DNA from: an uncultured Bacteroidales bacterium
Lineage (GTDB): Bacteria > Bacteroidota > Bacteroidia > Bacteroidales > F082
DNA length: 40,132 nucleotides
Reading direction: 5' to 3'
Assembly (NCBI GenBank): GCA_946184615.1
Contig: CAMHFN010000019.1
Location: forward strand, 1-40,132
The notes under the pieces were generated by a model. It saw only the letters and a program-made list of their open reading frames with translations, searched no databases and was not told the origin of the DNA. This document shows positions 31,707 to 39,449 of the stretch, one piece after another. Both the position numbers and the translations under genes were made by a program. Positions within the stretch are counted from its first letter, which is position 1. Each line of letters opens with the position of its first letter.

Positions 31707-34325
31707 ATGGCAGAAAACAAGATACGAGAGAACAAGCCCAAACCGCTGCCGGAAGTGGTTGATGAAGTGCCTATTGCCAGTGCTGGCGAAGCACCCAAGA
31801 AAAAAGCAGCGGAGAAGAAAGATCCGAAGGTTGAAAAGCCGAAGAAAGAAAAAAGCAAGGAAGCCAAAGAGCCTAAGGAACGCAAGCCTCGCGAAAAAGA
31901 CCCGAGGATAGGCTACGCCGCGGGTTTCCTGATATTGTGCCTCGCCTTATTTCTCACACTGGCCATTATCTCTTTCTTTGTGAGTTTTTTCAATGGTTCC
32001 TATCACGAAACAGGTACCATGCTCTTTGGCAAAGCCATCCAATTTGACAACATTGGAGGAAAACTCGGTTCCTATCTTGCACAAGTTCTTGTAAAAGAAT
32101 CTTTTGGACTGGGGGCTTTGTTTTTCCCCTATCTGTTGACCGTCATAGGCTTGCATTTCACGGCAAGAAAAAAAATCAAGATGTGGAACCTCTGGAAAAA
32201 CGCCATCATGTCCCTGGTTTGGCTTCCTCTGCTGTTCGCCTTCATCAACTTCGCTTCGCCCAATAAAACATGTGAAATCTTTGGCGGAGCCGTTGGAAAG
32301 TTCCTAAACTCCAACATCTACAACTTCATGGGCAACTCCGGTGTGATTCTTGCCCTTGTCTTCCTATTCCTGCTCTACCTTCTGTTCCAATACAACCTGA
32401 ACATCGATGCCATCCGTGAATGGCGCGAGCGAAGAGCCGAACGACGGGCACTCCGTCAGCAGCAACAGCAACAAGGAGAAGATCTTCCAAAAGATATTGA
32501 TGATGACAACAACATCATCGATGAAAATGAAGAGACTGGAAACAACGAGGAAGAGAATATCGATGAAATCGACCCTAACGATTTTGAAGACGACGACCTA
32601 CCACCGATTACTGTGATCCACCGTCCTGCCGCAAACACTATTAAAGCCGATACGGAAACCATCAAAGAGCCAACCACCAACACGCCCCTAGAAATCGTTA
32701 ACCCTACTGAAAAAGAAAAAGAAAAAGTTGAACTGGAGATTGAGACCCCTCCCGACGAAAAGACAGTCAAGGAAGGCAAGGAACACCGTACGATCGACAC
32801 GCCATACGACCCGCATTACGAGTTGAGCGACTTCAAGTTCCCTACTCTCGACCTGCTCAACGACTATGGGGACAAACGCGCCGAGGTAAGCAATGAGGAA
32901 TTGGAAGCCAACAAGAATAAGATTGTGGAAACCTTAGGCAACTACGGCATCCAGATCGACAAGATCAAAGCCACCATCGGTCCTACGGTCACGCTGTATG
33001 AGATCGTCCCTGCGGCTGGAGTACGTATCTCCAAGATCAAGAACCTGGAGGATGACATCGCATTGAGTCTGGCTGCTTTGGGCATCCGCATCATCGCCCC
33101 TATTCCTGGCAAAGGCACCATCGGCATCGAAGTGCCGAACAAAAAGCCCGAGACGGTATCCATGAAGAGCGTGCTGGCCTCCGAGAAATTCCAGAACAAC
33201 AAATATGCGCTACCTTGCGCTATCGGCAAGACCATCTCCAACGAGACCTATGTATTCGACTTAGCCAAGATGCCTCACATTTTGATGGCAGGTGCCACTG
33301 GACAAGGGAAGTCAGTCGGCCTGAACGCCATCATCGCTTCGTTGCTCTACAGCAAACATCCCTCCGACTTGAAGTTTATCATGGTCGACCCGAAAAAGGT
33401 GGAGCTCACCCTATACAACCGCATCGAGCGTCATTATTTGGCCAAGCTGCCCGATTCGGAAGATGCCATCATCACCGATGTGAAGAAGGTGGTACGCACC
33501 CTCAACTCGCTCTGCATTGAAATGGATCAGCGTTACGATTTGCTTAAGGCTGCCGAATGCCGCAACATCATCGAATACAACGAGAAATTCAAGAGCCGCC
33601 GATTGTTACCCACTGAGGGACACCGCTACCTGCCTTACATCGTGCTGGTCGTCGATGAGTTTGCCGACCTTATCATGACCGCTGGACGCGACGTGGAAGC
33701 CCCCATCGCCCGACTGGCCCAGTTGGCTCGTGCCATCGGCATCCATCTCATCATCGCTACACAACGTCCTTCGGTCAACATCATCACTGGTTCTATCAAA
33801 GCCAACTTCCCTGCCCGTGTCGCTTTCCGCGTCATTTCACAAGTCGACTCCAAGACCATTCTCGACCAAAGCGGTGCCAACCAGCTCATCGGCCGAGGCG
33901 ACATGCTGCTCTCCACTGGCAACGACTTGGTGCGTCTGCAATGCGCCTTCATCGATACTCCCGAGGTAGAACGAATCACCACTTTCATCGGTGAACAACG
34001 TGGCTTCAGCGAGCCCTTCTTGTTACCTGAAGTTCCTGATGAAGAAGGCGGCGAAAGCGGCGACTTTGAGGATGGCGACGAGCGTGACCCCTTGTTTGAA
34101 GACGCTGCCCGTATTGTGGTGCAGACCCAACAAGGTTCCACTTCCATGATTCAACGCAAGCTCAAGCTCGGCTACAACCGTGCTGGCCGTATCATCGACC
34201 AACTCGAAGCTGCCGGCATCGTAGGTCCCTTCTCAGGCAGCAAGTCGAGAGAGGTAAAAGTTGCCAACGAATTCGCTTTGGAACAGATTTTGAAGGATCT
34301 GGAGCTCAAAGATCAAGGAATATGA
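31707..34325 (+). CDS. ftsK: DNA translocase FtsK/SpoIIIE
   Basis: An 872-residue septal DNA pump. A Lys/Glu/Pro-rich cytosolic N-tail of about 70 residues is followed by four predicted membrane helices (for example FLILCLALFLTLAIISFFVS and VILALVFLFLLYLLFQ). A long acidic linker (about 255-370) leads to the alpha domain (LGNYGIQIDKIKATIGPTVT) and the RecA-like motor with Walker A GATGQGKSVG near residue 529 and Walker B IVLVVDEFADLIM. A gamma winged helix (STSMIQRKLKLGYNRAGRII) reads KOPS-like polarity sequences. It translocates chromosome dimers toward dif during division and is anchored in the inner membrane. Its stop overlaps the LolA-like start by ATGA. Confidence 0.95.
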   Translation: MAENKIRENKPKPLPEVVDEVPIASAGEAPKKKAAEKKDPKVEKPKKEKSKEAKEPKERKPREKDPRIGYAAGFLILCLALFLTLAIISFFVSFFNGSYHETGTMLFGKAIQFDNIGGKLGSYLAQVLVKESFGLGALFFPYLLTVIGLHFTARKKIKMWNLWKNAIMSLVWLPLLFAFINFASPNKTCEIFGGAVGKFLNSNIYNFMGNSGVILALVFLFLLYLLFQYNLNIDAIREWRERRAERRALRQQQQQQGEDLPKDIDDDNNIIDENEETGNNEEENIDEIDPNDFEDDDLPPITVIHRPAANTIKADTETIKEPTTNTPLEIVNPTEKEKEKVELEIETPPDEKTVKEGKEHRTIDTPYDPHYELSDFKFPTLDLLNDYGDKRAEVSNEELEANKNKIVETLGNYGIQIDKIKATIGPTVTLYEIVPAAGVRISKIKNLEDDIALSLAALGIRIIAPIPGKGTIGIEVPNKKPETVSMKSVLASEKFQNNKYALPCAIGKTISNETYVFDLAKMPHILMAGATGQGKSVGLNAIIASLLYSKHPSDLKFIMVDPKKVELTLYNRIERHYLAKLPDSEDAIITDVKKVVRTLNSLCIEMDQRYDLLKAAECRNIIEYNEKFKSRRLLPTEGHRYLPYIVLVVDEFADLIMTAGRDVEAPIARLAQLARAIGIHLIIATQRPSVNIITGSIKANFPARVAFRVISQVDSKTILDQSGANQLIGRGDMLLSTGNDLVRLQCAFIDTPEVERITTFIGEQRGFSEPFLLPEVPDEEGGESGDFEDGDERDPLFEDAARIVVQTQQGSTSMIQRKLKLGYNRAGRIIDQLEAAGIVGPFSGSKSREVKVANEFALEQILKDLELKDQGI

Positions 34326-34870
34326 AAAAAAACACCTTCTTCCTCGCAAGCATCGTCGTTTTTATGCTTGCCTCCTGCTCTCTGTTCGCCCAAAACGATG
34401 GCAACACCGTTAAAAAGTTGACCCAAACCCTCCGCAGCCACAAGAGCCTGGAGGTTAGCTTCACCTATCAAACAATAGGCGACGAGTCCAAGCAACCAGA
34501 AGAACCAAAGCAAGGGAAAGCCTATTTTCAAGACCAAGCTTACAAACTTATCATGGACGACCAACAGGCCATCTGTGATGGGACAACCAAGTGGCATTAC
34601 ATCATTGAAGATGAAGAAGTGATGGTGGGCAACGCCACGGACGATGACAATCCTTATAAGATTCTCGACAACCTTGAAAGAGACAGGTCCAGTCTCCATC
34701 CTGTCATCGATAAAAAAGGCAATCTCAAAAGCCTTGAAGTTGAAATCGACGAAGGTGTCAAAATGGTGCTGAACATCATTGACATGAGATTCGACCAAGA
34801 TTTCCCCAAGGACTTCTTCACGTTCAACGAGAAAGCCTATCCCAACGTTGAAGTGATTGACATGCGATGA
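34322..34870 (+). CDS. lolA: LolA-like outer-membrane lipoprotein carrier protein
   Basis: A 182-residue periplasmic carrier of the LolA/LolB fold, which ferries lipoproteins from the inner to the outer membrane. The signal region (MKKNTFFLASIVVFMLASCS) contains a lipobox-like LASC at residues 16-19 but could also be cleaved after LFAQ, so soluble and lipidated forms are both possible. The body has LolA-like features (NTVKKLTQTLRSHKSLEVSF, QGKAYFQDQAYKLIMD, and a DMRFDQDFPKDFFTFNEKAY ending). It overlaps ftsK by four bases and the glycosyltransferase gene by four bases, giving a coupled operon. Weak sequence conservation makes the exact role less certain than the fold. Confidence 0.82.
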   Translation: MKKNTFFLASIVVFMLASCSLFAQNDGNTVKKLTQTLRSHKSLEVSFTYQTIGDESKQPEEPKQGKAYFQDQAYKLIMDDQQAICDGTTKWHYIIEDEEVMVGNATDDDNPYKILDNLERDRSSLHPVIDKKGNLKSLEVEIDEGVKMVLNIIDMRFDQDFPKDFFTFNEKAYPNVEVIDMR

Positions 34871-36000
34871 AGGTAGTATTCCTGGCACGATGGTATCCGC
34901 ACAAATACGACCCGATGTTTGGGTTGTTTGTGCAACGTCATGCCGAAGCTGCCGCTTTATATGATGACATCACGGTGGTCTACGTTCACCCCGATGAGCA
35001 GGCTCAGAACCAATATGACATCGAACGCACCAACGAAAACGGCGTCGACACCATAAGGGTTTACTACAAAAAACAAGGAAAGATCTGTTCTGCTTTGCGG
35101 TACTTCAGAGCTTGTATGAGAGGCTTGAAGATGGCTGGGAAGGCCGACTTGATCCATGTGCATGTATTGACCCGAATGGGATTCATCGCCCATTGGAAGA
35201 AAAACTACGATGGGACACCTTATATCATCACGGAACACTGGTCGCGCTATTTACCAGGTAACGATTTCAGCGGCCCTTTACGCAAAATGTGGACAAAGCA
35301 GATCGTCCGACGGGCCGCCATGGTCACCACTGCAAGCAAAGCACTGGCCGAAGCCATGCAACACCATGGATTGAAAAACCACCACTATGAATTGCTGCCC
35401 AATGTGGTTGACACCCTGCTCTTCAAGCCCATCCCCCACCACAACAAAATCCCCAAGATCGTCCATGTGAGTTGTTTCGAAGACCAGTCAAAGAATATCA
35501 GCGGATTGTTGGAAGCATTGAAAATCCTAAAAGACAAAGGGGTCCCCTATCAAGCCGTGCTGATTGGTGAAGGAATGGACCTGGAGACCATGAAACAAAA
35601 GTCCGTCAACCTAGAATTGACCGCATGTGTAAGATTCACTGGGCTTTTACAAGGCCAGGCATTGGTAGACGAGTTGGCCACAGGCGACTTTTTTGTGCTG
35701 CCAAGTCATTATGAGACGGGGGGCATCGTGCTGCTGGAGGCCATGGCTTGTGGACTTCCCGTAGTAGCCACTCGCGTAGGCGCTCTACCTGAGATTGTCA
35801 ACGAAGAAAACGGTGTTTTAGTTCCAGATCATGACCCCAAGGCCTTAGCTGATGCCATGGACCAATGTTGCCACACCTTCAATAGCTATAAAAGTGAAGA
35901 GTTGAGAAAAGCAGTTGTAGAACGGTACAGCAAAGAAAAGGTAGGCGAATTGTTAAACGCTTGGTATCAGCAGGTGATTTCGCATCGCTTCAAAGAATAG
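34867..36000 (+). CDS. Glycosyltransferase family 4 (GT-B fold)
   Basis: A 377-residue cytoplasmic or peripheral glycosyltransferase. The N-terminal Rossmann half contains FLARWYPHKYDPMFGLFVQR and ADLIHVHVLTRMGFIAHWK. The C-terminal half carries the GT4 retaining signature PSHYETGGIVLLEAMACGLP, with the Glu-x7-Glu pair, followed by VVATRVGALPEIVNEENGVL. It likely transfers a hexose from a nucleotide-sugar to a lipid-linked glycan, exopolysaccharide or glycolipid; donor and acceptor cannot be deduced. It is the last gene of the lepB-ftsK-lolA run, overlapping lolA by ATGA. It converges on lpxA with only three bases between stops. Confidence 0.88.
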   Translation: MKVVFLARWYPHKYDPMFGLFVQRHAEAAALYDDITVVYVHPDEQAQNQYDIERTNENGVDTIRVYYKKQGKICSALRYFRACMRGLKMAGKADLIHVHVLTRMGFIAHWKKNYDGTPYIITEHWSRYLPGNDFSGPLRKMWTKQIVRRAAMVTTASKALAEAMQHHGLKNHHYELLPNVVDTLLFKPIPHHNKIPKIVHVSCFEDQSKNISGLLEALKILKDKGVPYQAVLIGEGMDLETMKQKSVNLELTACVRFTGLLQGQALVDELATGDFFVLPSHYETGGIVLLEAMACGLPVVATRVGALPEIVNEENGVLVPDHDPKALADAMDQCCHTFNSYKSEELRKAVVERYSKEKVGELLNAWYQQVISHRFKE

Positions 36001-36003
36001 CTT

Positions 36004-36789
36004 TTATTCACCCACGGTATTTTTCATAATACCGATTTTCGACTCCTCGATGAATTTCACAATCAAGTCCCTATCCTCCGACTCCGGCAGATTGGTCTTG
36101 ATGTATTGAACGGCCTGTGAGACATTCATTCCGCCATTGTAAATCACCCGATAGATATCTTGGATGGCATTGATACGTTCTTTGCTATAGCCTCTACGTC
36201 CCAAGCCGATGTAATTCACACCCGCATACGACACTGGATAACCCGTACCTGTTTTGACGAATGGCGGAATATCCTTGTTAATCATGGCACCACCGGAGAT
36301 CATCACATGGGCACCAATGCGGCAAAACTGGCTCACTGCCGCTAGTCCCCCAAGGATGGCCCAGTCGTCAACCCTAATATGTCCCGCCAGCGAAGCCACA
36401 TTCGACATGATGACATGGTCGCCAAGATAACAATCATGTGCCACGTGGGTGAAAGCCATCAGCAGGCAATCCTTGCCCACCACGGTCTTGCCAGAGGCCG
36501 CTGTGCCTTTGTTGACTGTTGCCGACTCACGAACCGTGGTGCCATCACCAATATGACAGTAAGTGATCTCACCCTTGTATTTCAAATCCTGAGGAATGGC
36601 AGAAATCACTGCACCTGGAAAAATTTTGCAGTTTTTCCCAATACGTGCACCATCCATGATGGTGGCATTGGGGCCAATCCAAGTACCCGAGCCGATTTCG
36701 ACATCCTCGCCAATCCAAGCGAACGGTTCAATTTTAACATCATCGGCAATACGAGCGTTCGGGTGGATATAGGCTAAGGGTTGGTTCAT
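36004..36789 (-). CDS. lpxA: UDP-N-acetylglucosamine acyltransferase
   Basis: A 261-residue LpxA that transfers a 3-hydroxyacyl chain from ACP to UDP-GlcNAc, the first step of lipid A synthesis in the cytoplasm. Left-handed beta-helix hexapeptide repeats run through the first 190 residues (ARIADDVKIEPFAWIGEDVE, IGKNCKIFPGAVI). The catalytic His segment is LMAFTHVAHDCYLGDHV, followed by QFCRIGAHVMISGG. The C-terminal helical domain (RINAIQDIYRVIYNGGMNVS) is diagnostic of LpxA rather than LpxD. It follows lpxC by 12 bp and ends the minus-strand lipid A operon. Confidence 0.95.
   Translation of the reverse strand: MNQPLAYIHPNARIADDVKIEPFAWIGEDVEIGSGTWIGPNATIMDGARIGKNCKIFPGAVISAIPQDLKYKGEITYCHIGDGTTVRESATVNKGTAASGKTVVGKDCLLMAFTHVAHDCYLGDHVIMSNVASLAGHIRVDDWAILGGLAAVSQFCRIGAHVMISGGAMINKDIPPFVKTGTGYPVSYAGVNYIGLGRRGYSKERINAIQDIYRVIYNGGMNVSQAVQYIKTNLPESEDRDLIVKFIEESKIGIMKNTVGE
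36015..36040 (+). terminator. Possible terminator for the lepB-GT4 operon inside the lpxA 3' end
   Basis: CGGTATT at 36015-36021 pairs with AATACCG at 36028-36034 around a six-base loop, followed by ATTTTC. It lies 15 bases after the glycosyltransferase stop but within the last codons of the convergent lpxA gene. The T-run is short, so strength is doubtful. Confidence 0.4.
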
Positions 36790-36801
36790 GATCGGTATGG
36801 T

Positions 36802-37722
36802 TTATTCCTGTTGCAACAGGGTGTGCTTGATTTTACGTGCGAATGAAGTGTTGGAAAAATGTCCAGGTTTATAAGCGGTGACATAACCTTTAATGGGTTT
36901 CCCGACCAAGGTAAGGTCACCAATGACGTCAAGCAATTTATGACGTGCTGGCTCATTGTCGAAATACAGGTCTACATTATTCAAGATACCCCCTTCTTTC
37001 ACCAATACTTTCGGTTTTTTGAAGAATGCTGCAAGATGGTCAAGTTCCTCTGAGGAGACGTTTTTATTGACAAATACAATAGCATTGGTCAAGTCGCCGC
37101 CCTTGATGAGGTTACGGCTGAGAAGGGTTTCCAGTTCATGAAGGAACACAAAGGTGCGACAGGGAGCAATTTCGTTTTCGAAACTATTCAGGTCATGCAA
37201 CGAGGCACTTTGTTTGTCGAGCACTTTCGTATTGTATTTCACGGTAACATCAATCTGGAACGAATCGCAAGGTTCGATGGAAAGTTCGATACCCAGCACT
37301 TCGTTACGGTAGCTGATAGGCTCTTTGATGACGTAATAGTCGCGGGGTGCCTTTTGCTGAACGATGCCTGCTTCTTTAATGGCTTTGACAAATTCCTTTG
37401 CGCTACCATCCATAATGGGCATCTCTTCCACATCAATATCAATCAACACATTATCAACGCCCATGCCTCTCAGCGAAGCCAACACATGTTCAACGGTATA
37501 TATTTTCACACCGCCCTTACCCAGGGTGGTACCTCTAGTCGTATCAATGACATTATCGACATCAGCCTCGATAATCGGCCGGTCCTCCAGATCAATACGG
37601 CGGAAGCGGATGCCCGTGTTGACAGGTGCAGGATTAAAGGTCAACGTACCACACTGACGCGTGTGGAGGCCAGCCCCCGTGACACTGATTTTTCTTTTTA
37701 AAGTACACTGTTTTTCTTCCAT
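36802..37722 (-). CDS. lpxC: UDP-3-O-acyl-N-acetylglucosamine deacetylase (stand-alone, no FabZ domain)
   Basis: A 306-residue zinc deacetylase that commits flux into lipid A. The start is the ATG at 37722, giving MEEKQCTLKRKISVTGAGLH; a TTG start nine bases earlier is less likely. The N-terminal GAGLHT motif, the first zinc-His segment (TVEHVLASLRGMGVDNVLID), the MDGSA loop and the later HKLLDVIGDLTLVG segment with His and Asp ligands are present. The general-acid His lies in AYKPGHFSNT. In most Bacteroidota LpxC is fused to a C-terminal FabZ dehydratase, giving about 460 residues. Here the protein ends after the LpxC domain at an ordinary stop, 12 bp before lpxA. A consensus promoter lies upstream. 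Confidence 0.94.
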   Translation of the reverse strand: MEEKQCTLKRKISVTGAGLHTRQCGTLTFNPAPVNTGIRFRRIDLEDRPIIEADVDNVIDTTRGTTLGKGGVKIYTVEHVLASLRGMGVDNVLIDIDVEEMPIMDGSAKEFVKAIKEAGIVQQKAPRDYYVIKEPISYRNEVLGIELSIEPCDSFQIDVTVKYNTKVLDKQSASLHDLNSFENEIAPCRTFVFLHELETLLSRNLIKGGDLTNAIVFVNKNVSSEELDHLAAFFKKPKVLVKEGGILNNVDLYFDNEPARHKLLDVIGDLTLVGKPIKGYVTAYKPGHFSNTSFARKIKHTLLQQE

Positions 37723-37763
37723 AAAAAGCAAACTTGAGTTTAAAATCCCTCAAGAAAAACGGG

Positions 37764-37794
37764 CAAAGATAGAGAAAATTTCCTAAACACCAAA
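37764..37794 (-). promoter_or_regulatory. Consensus Bacteroidota promoter for lpxC-lpxA
   Basis: On the minus strand TTTG (37794-37791) and TATCTTTG (37771-37764) are spaced by 19 bases, an exact match to the -33/-7 consensus. The lpxC ATG follows about 40 bases downstream. It lets lpxC-lpxA be expressed apart from lpxD, whose stop lies a few bases upstream of it. Confidence 0.8.
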
Positions 37795-37801
37795 AAAAAC
37801 T

Positions 37802-38842
37802 TTACAGCTTGGACTTCAACTCGGTGAGTTCTTTCTCAAGAGCCTCCAATTTACGAGCCATCTCATCGATATGACGGAAACGAGCATTGGAGACGAGGTA
37901 TTGGCGCAGCGGTTGGATAGGGGTACCCATAAATTCTTGGTTTTCTTCCCTGATGCTTCCCATCACACCACACTGTCCACCGAATTTGGAGCCATTGGCG
38001 ATATGCAGGTGCCCCACAAAGCCCGACTGTCCACCCACGATACAGTTCTTGCCTAGATGTGTAGAACCGCTAATACCCACTTGAGCCGCCAAAGCCGAGT
38101 TTTCGCCCACTTCCACATTATGGGCAAGATGCACCAAGTTATCCAGTTTCACGCCTTTATGCACACGGGTGGAACCCATGGTGGAGCGGTCAATGGTGGT
38201 ATTGGCACCAATCTCAACGTCATCGTCAATCATGACGTTGCCCACCTGCGGAATCTTTTCGTAATGGCCATCCTCTTGCGGAGCGAAGCCGAAACCATCC
38301 GCTCCAATCACAGCACCTGCATGGATGACACATCGACGGCCCACTACCGTGTTACGGTACAAACGGACACCTGGATAGAGCACGGTGTTATCACCGATGA
38401 CACAACCGTCGCCGATATAGACCTGGGGATACACCTTCACGTTGTTGCCCATGGTGACATTTTCGCCCACAAACGCAAACTCACCCAAATAGACATCGTC
38501 TCCATATTTTGCACTTGCACTGACAAAAGCCAATGAGGAGACACCGCTCTTATCTTGTGATACTTGGTCATAATAGGCCAAAAGCTTCGCAAACGAGGCA
38601 TAGGCATCCTCCACACGAATCAAGGTGGCAGCAATTGGTTTTTCAGCAACAAAGGTGTTGTTTACTATCACCACAGACGATGCCGTTTCATAGATATAGG
38701 ATGTATATTTCGGATTAGCAAGGAAACTTAGCATCCCCGGGGCACCCTCTTCAATCTTGGCCACATTCCACACTTCCGCATTCGGATCACCTTCAATGGT
38801 GCCACCCAACAAGGATGCGATTTGTAAAGCGGTAAATTTCAT
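37802..38842 (-). CDS. lpxD: UDP-3-O-(3-hydroxyacyl)glucosamine N-acyltransferase
   Basis: A 346-residue LpxD, catalysing the third step of lipid A synthesis. The N-terminal uridine-binding domain ([40 protein letters not shown]) distinguishes it from LpxA. The hexapeptide beta-helix follows ([20 protein letters not shown]), with the catalytic His in [22 protein letters not shown]-terminal amphipathic helix ([20 protein letters not shown]) is typical. The gene starts 9 bp after the small upstream gene, so they are likely co-transcribed. Confidence 0.95.
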   Translation of the reverse strand: MKFTALQIASLLGGTIEGDPNAEVWNVAKIEEGAPGMLSFLANPKYTSYIYETASSVVIVNNTFVAEKPIAATLIRVEDAYASFAKLLAYYDQVSQDKSGVSSLAFVSASAKYGDDVYLGEFAFVGENVTMGNNVKVYPQVYIGDGCVIGDNTVLYPGVRLYRNTVVGRRCVIHAGAVIGADGFGFAPQEDGHYEKIPQVGNVMIDDDVEIGANTTIDRSTMGSTRVHKGVKLDNLVHLAHNVEVGENSALAAQVGISGSTHLGKNCIVGGQSGFVGHLHIANGSKFGGQCGVMGSIREENQEFMGTPIQPLRQYLVSNARFRHIDEMARKLEALEKELTELKSKL

Positions 38843-38851
38843 TTCGTTATG

Positions 38852-39310
38852 TTAGATTTCATTAAATTCCTTTTTCAATAAAGCGATGGCCTGCTCCACA
38901 AATGGGTTGGGCAACGCCACCAGAGCTTGGGCAATAATAGCAACATCCGTGCCATCTTCAGTTTTGTCAAACGTCGCATTGATCTGTCCCACCAACTCTT
39001 CCTTGGCCCGTTGCACCGCATCCCATAACGGGGCAGAGACATAAAGTTGTTGCGCCAGGTTATGTTCAAACTCATCTTCCACACTTTGAAGTAAAGCGAT
39101 GTGGAAAACTTCTTTGCCGATCCCAGGAGTATACACCCGTTTCACCAACACTGGGAGTTGGGAGCGTTCCAAAAAAAGGAGCAAGCGTTCACATGCCTGA
39201 ATTCTCAGTGGGGTGATCATTTTGGAAGTCGCTACACGCATTTCAGCTTTGGCTTTCATACGGTATTCCAGCTCCTTCATTTTCATTTTTCTATTGAAAA
39301 AGTAGCCCAT
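38852..39310 (-). CDS. Small conserved Bacteroidota protein (DUF7935-like)
   Basis: A 152-residue protein of unknown function. The core (KMITPLRIQACERLLLFLER, DEFEHNLAQQLYVSAPLWDA, VQRAKEELVGQINATFD) resembles a Bacteroidota family I recall as DUF7935, whose members usually carry an N-terminal membrane anchor. No such hydrophobic segment is visible here; the protein begins with a short basic stretch (NRKMKMKELEYRMKAKAEMR), so it may be cytoplasmic. In-frame ATGs at 39310 and 39286 are both possible; the first fits the promoter box better. It is upstream of lpxD in the same operon. Confidence 0.7.
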   Translation of the reverse strand: MGYFFNRKMKMKELEYRMKAKAEMRVATSKMITPLRIQACERLLLFLERSQLPVLVKRVYTPGIGKEVFHIALLQSVEDEFEHNLAQQLYVSAPLWDAVQRAKEELVGQINATFDKTEDGTDVAIIAQALVALPNPFVEQAIALLKKEFNEI

Positions 39311-39328
39311 ATCGATTTAGATTTGGGG

Positions 39329-39336
39329 CAAAAGTA
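39329..39336 (-). promoter_or_regulatory. -7 box for the small protein-lpxD operon
   Basis: On the minus strand this reads TACTTTTG, matching TAnnTTTG, about 18 bases before the ATG at 39310. No TTTG is present at the -33 distance, so the call is tentative. Confidence 0.45.
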
Positions 39337-39339
39337 CAA

Positions 39340-39375
39340 AAGAATTAAGAATTATGCATTTAGAATTTAGAATTT
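39340..39375. repeat. A/T-rich TTTAGAATT repeat-like stretch
   Basis: Multiple overlapping copies of GAATT and TTTAGAATT occur here. Similar runs are found at 1565-1587, next to the HD gene start, and at 27823-27852, between parA and parB. The recurrence suggests a dispersed short repeat of this genome. Confidence 0.5.
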
Positions 39376-39377
39376 CG

Positions 39378-39385
39378 TATCTTTG
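39378..39385 (+). promoter_or_regulatory. -7 box for the aminotransferase gene
   Basis: TATCTTTG matches TAnnTTTG, 64 bases before the aminotransferase ATG. No TTTG at the -33 distance was found. The leader after it contains tandem repeats. Confidence 0.5.
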
Positions 39386-39415
39386 CAATCTTTAAATTTA
39401 AATCTTGTAATCTTT

Positions 39416-39445
39416 AAATCTTAAATATCGAAATCTTAAATATCG
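39416..39445 (+). repeat. Two exact tandem copies of a 15-bp unit in the aminotransferase leader
   Basis: AAATCTTAAATATCG occurs at 39416-39430 and again at 39431-39445, ending four bases before the ATG. A looser repeat, AATCTTTAAAT, is found at 39387-39397 and 39409-39419. The copies occupy the expected ribosome-binding region. Confidence 0.85.
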
Positions 39446-39449
39446 AATC

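Noticed and set aside
36790..36801. Possible frameshifted FabZ remnant after lpxC
   Set aside because: Only 12 bases separate the lpxC stop from the lpxA start, so there is no room for a decayed FabZ domain.
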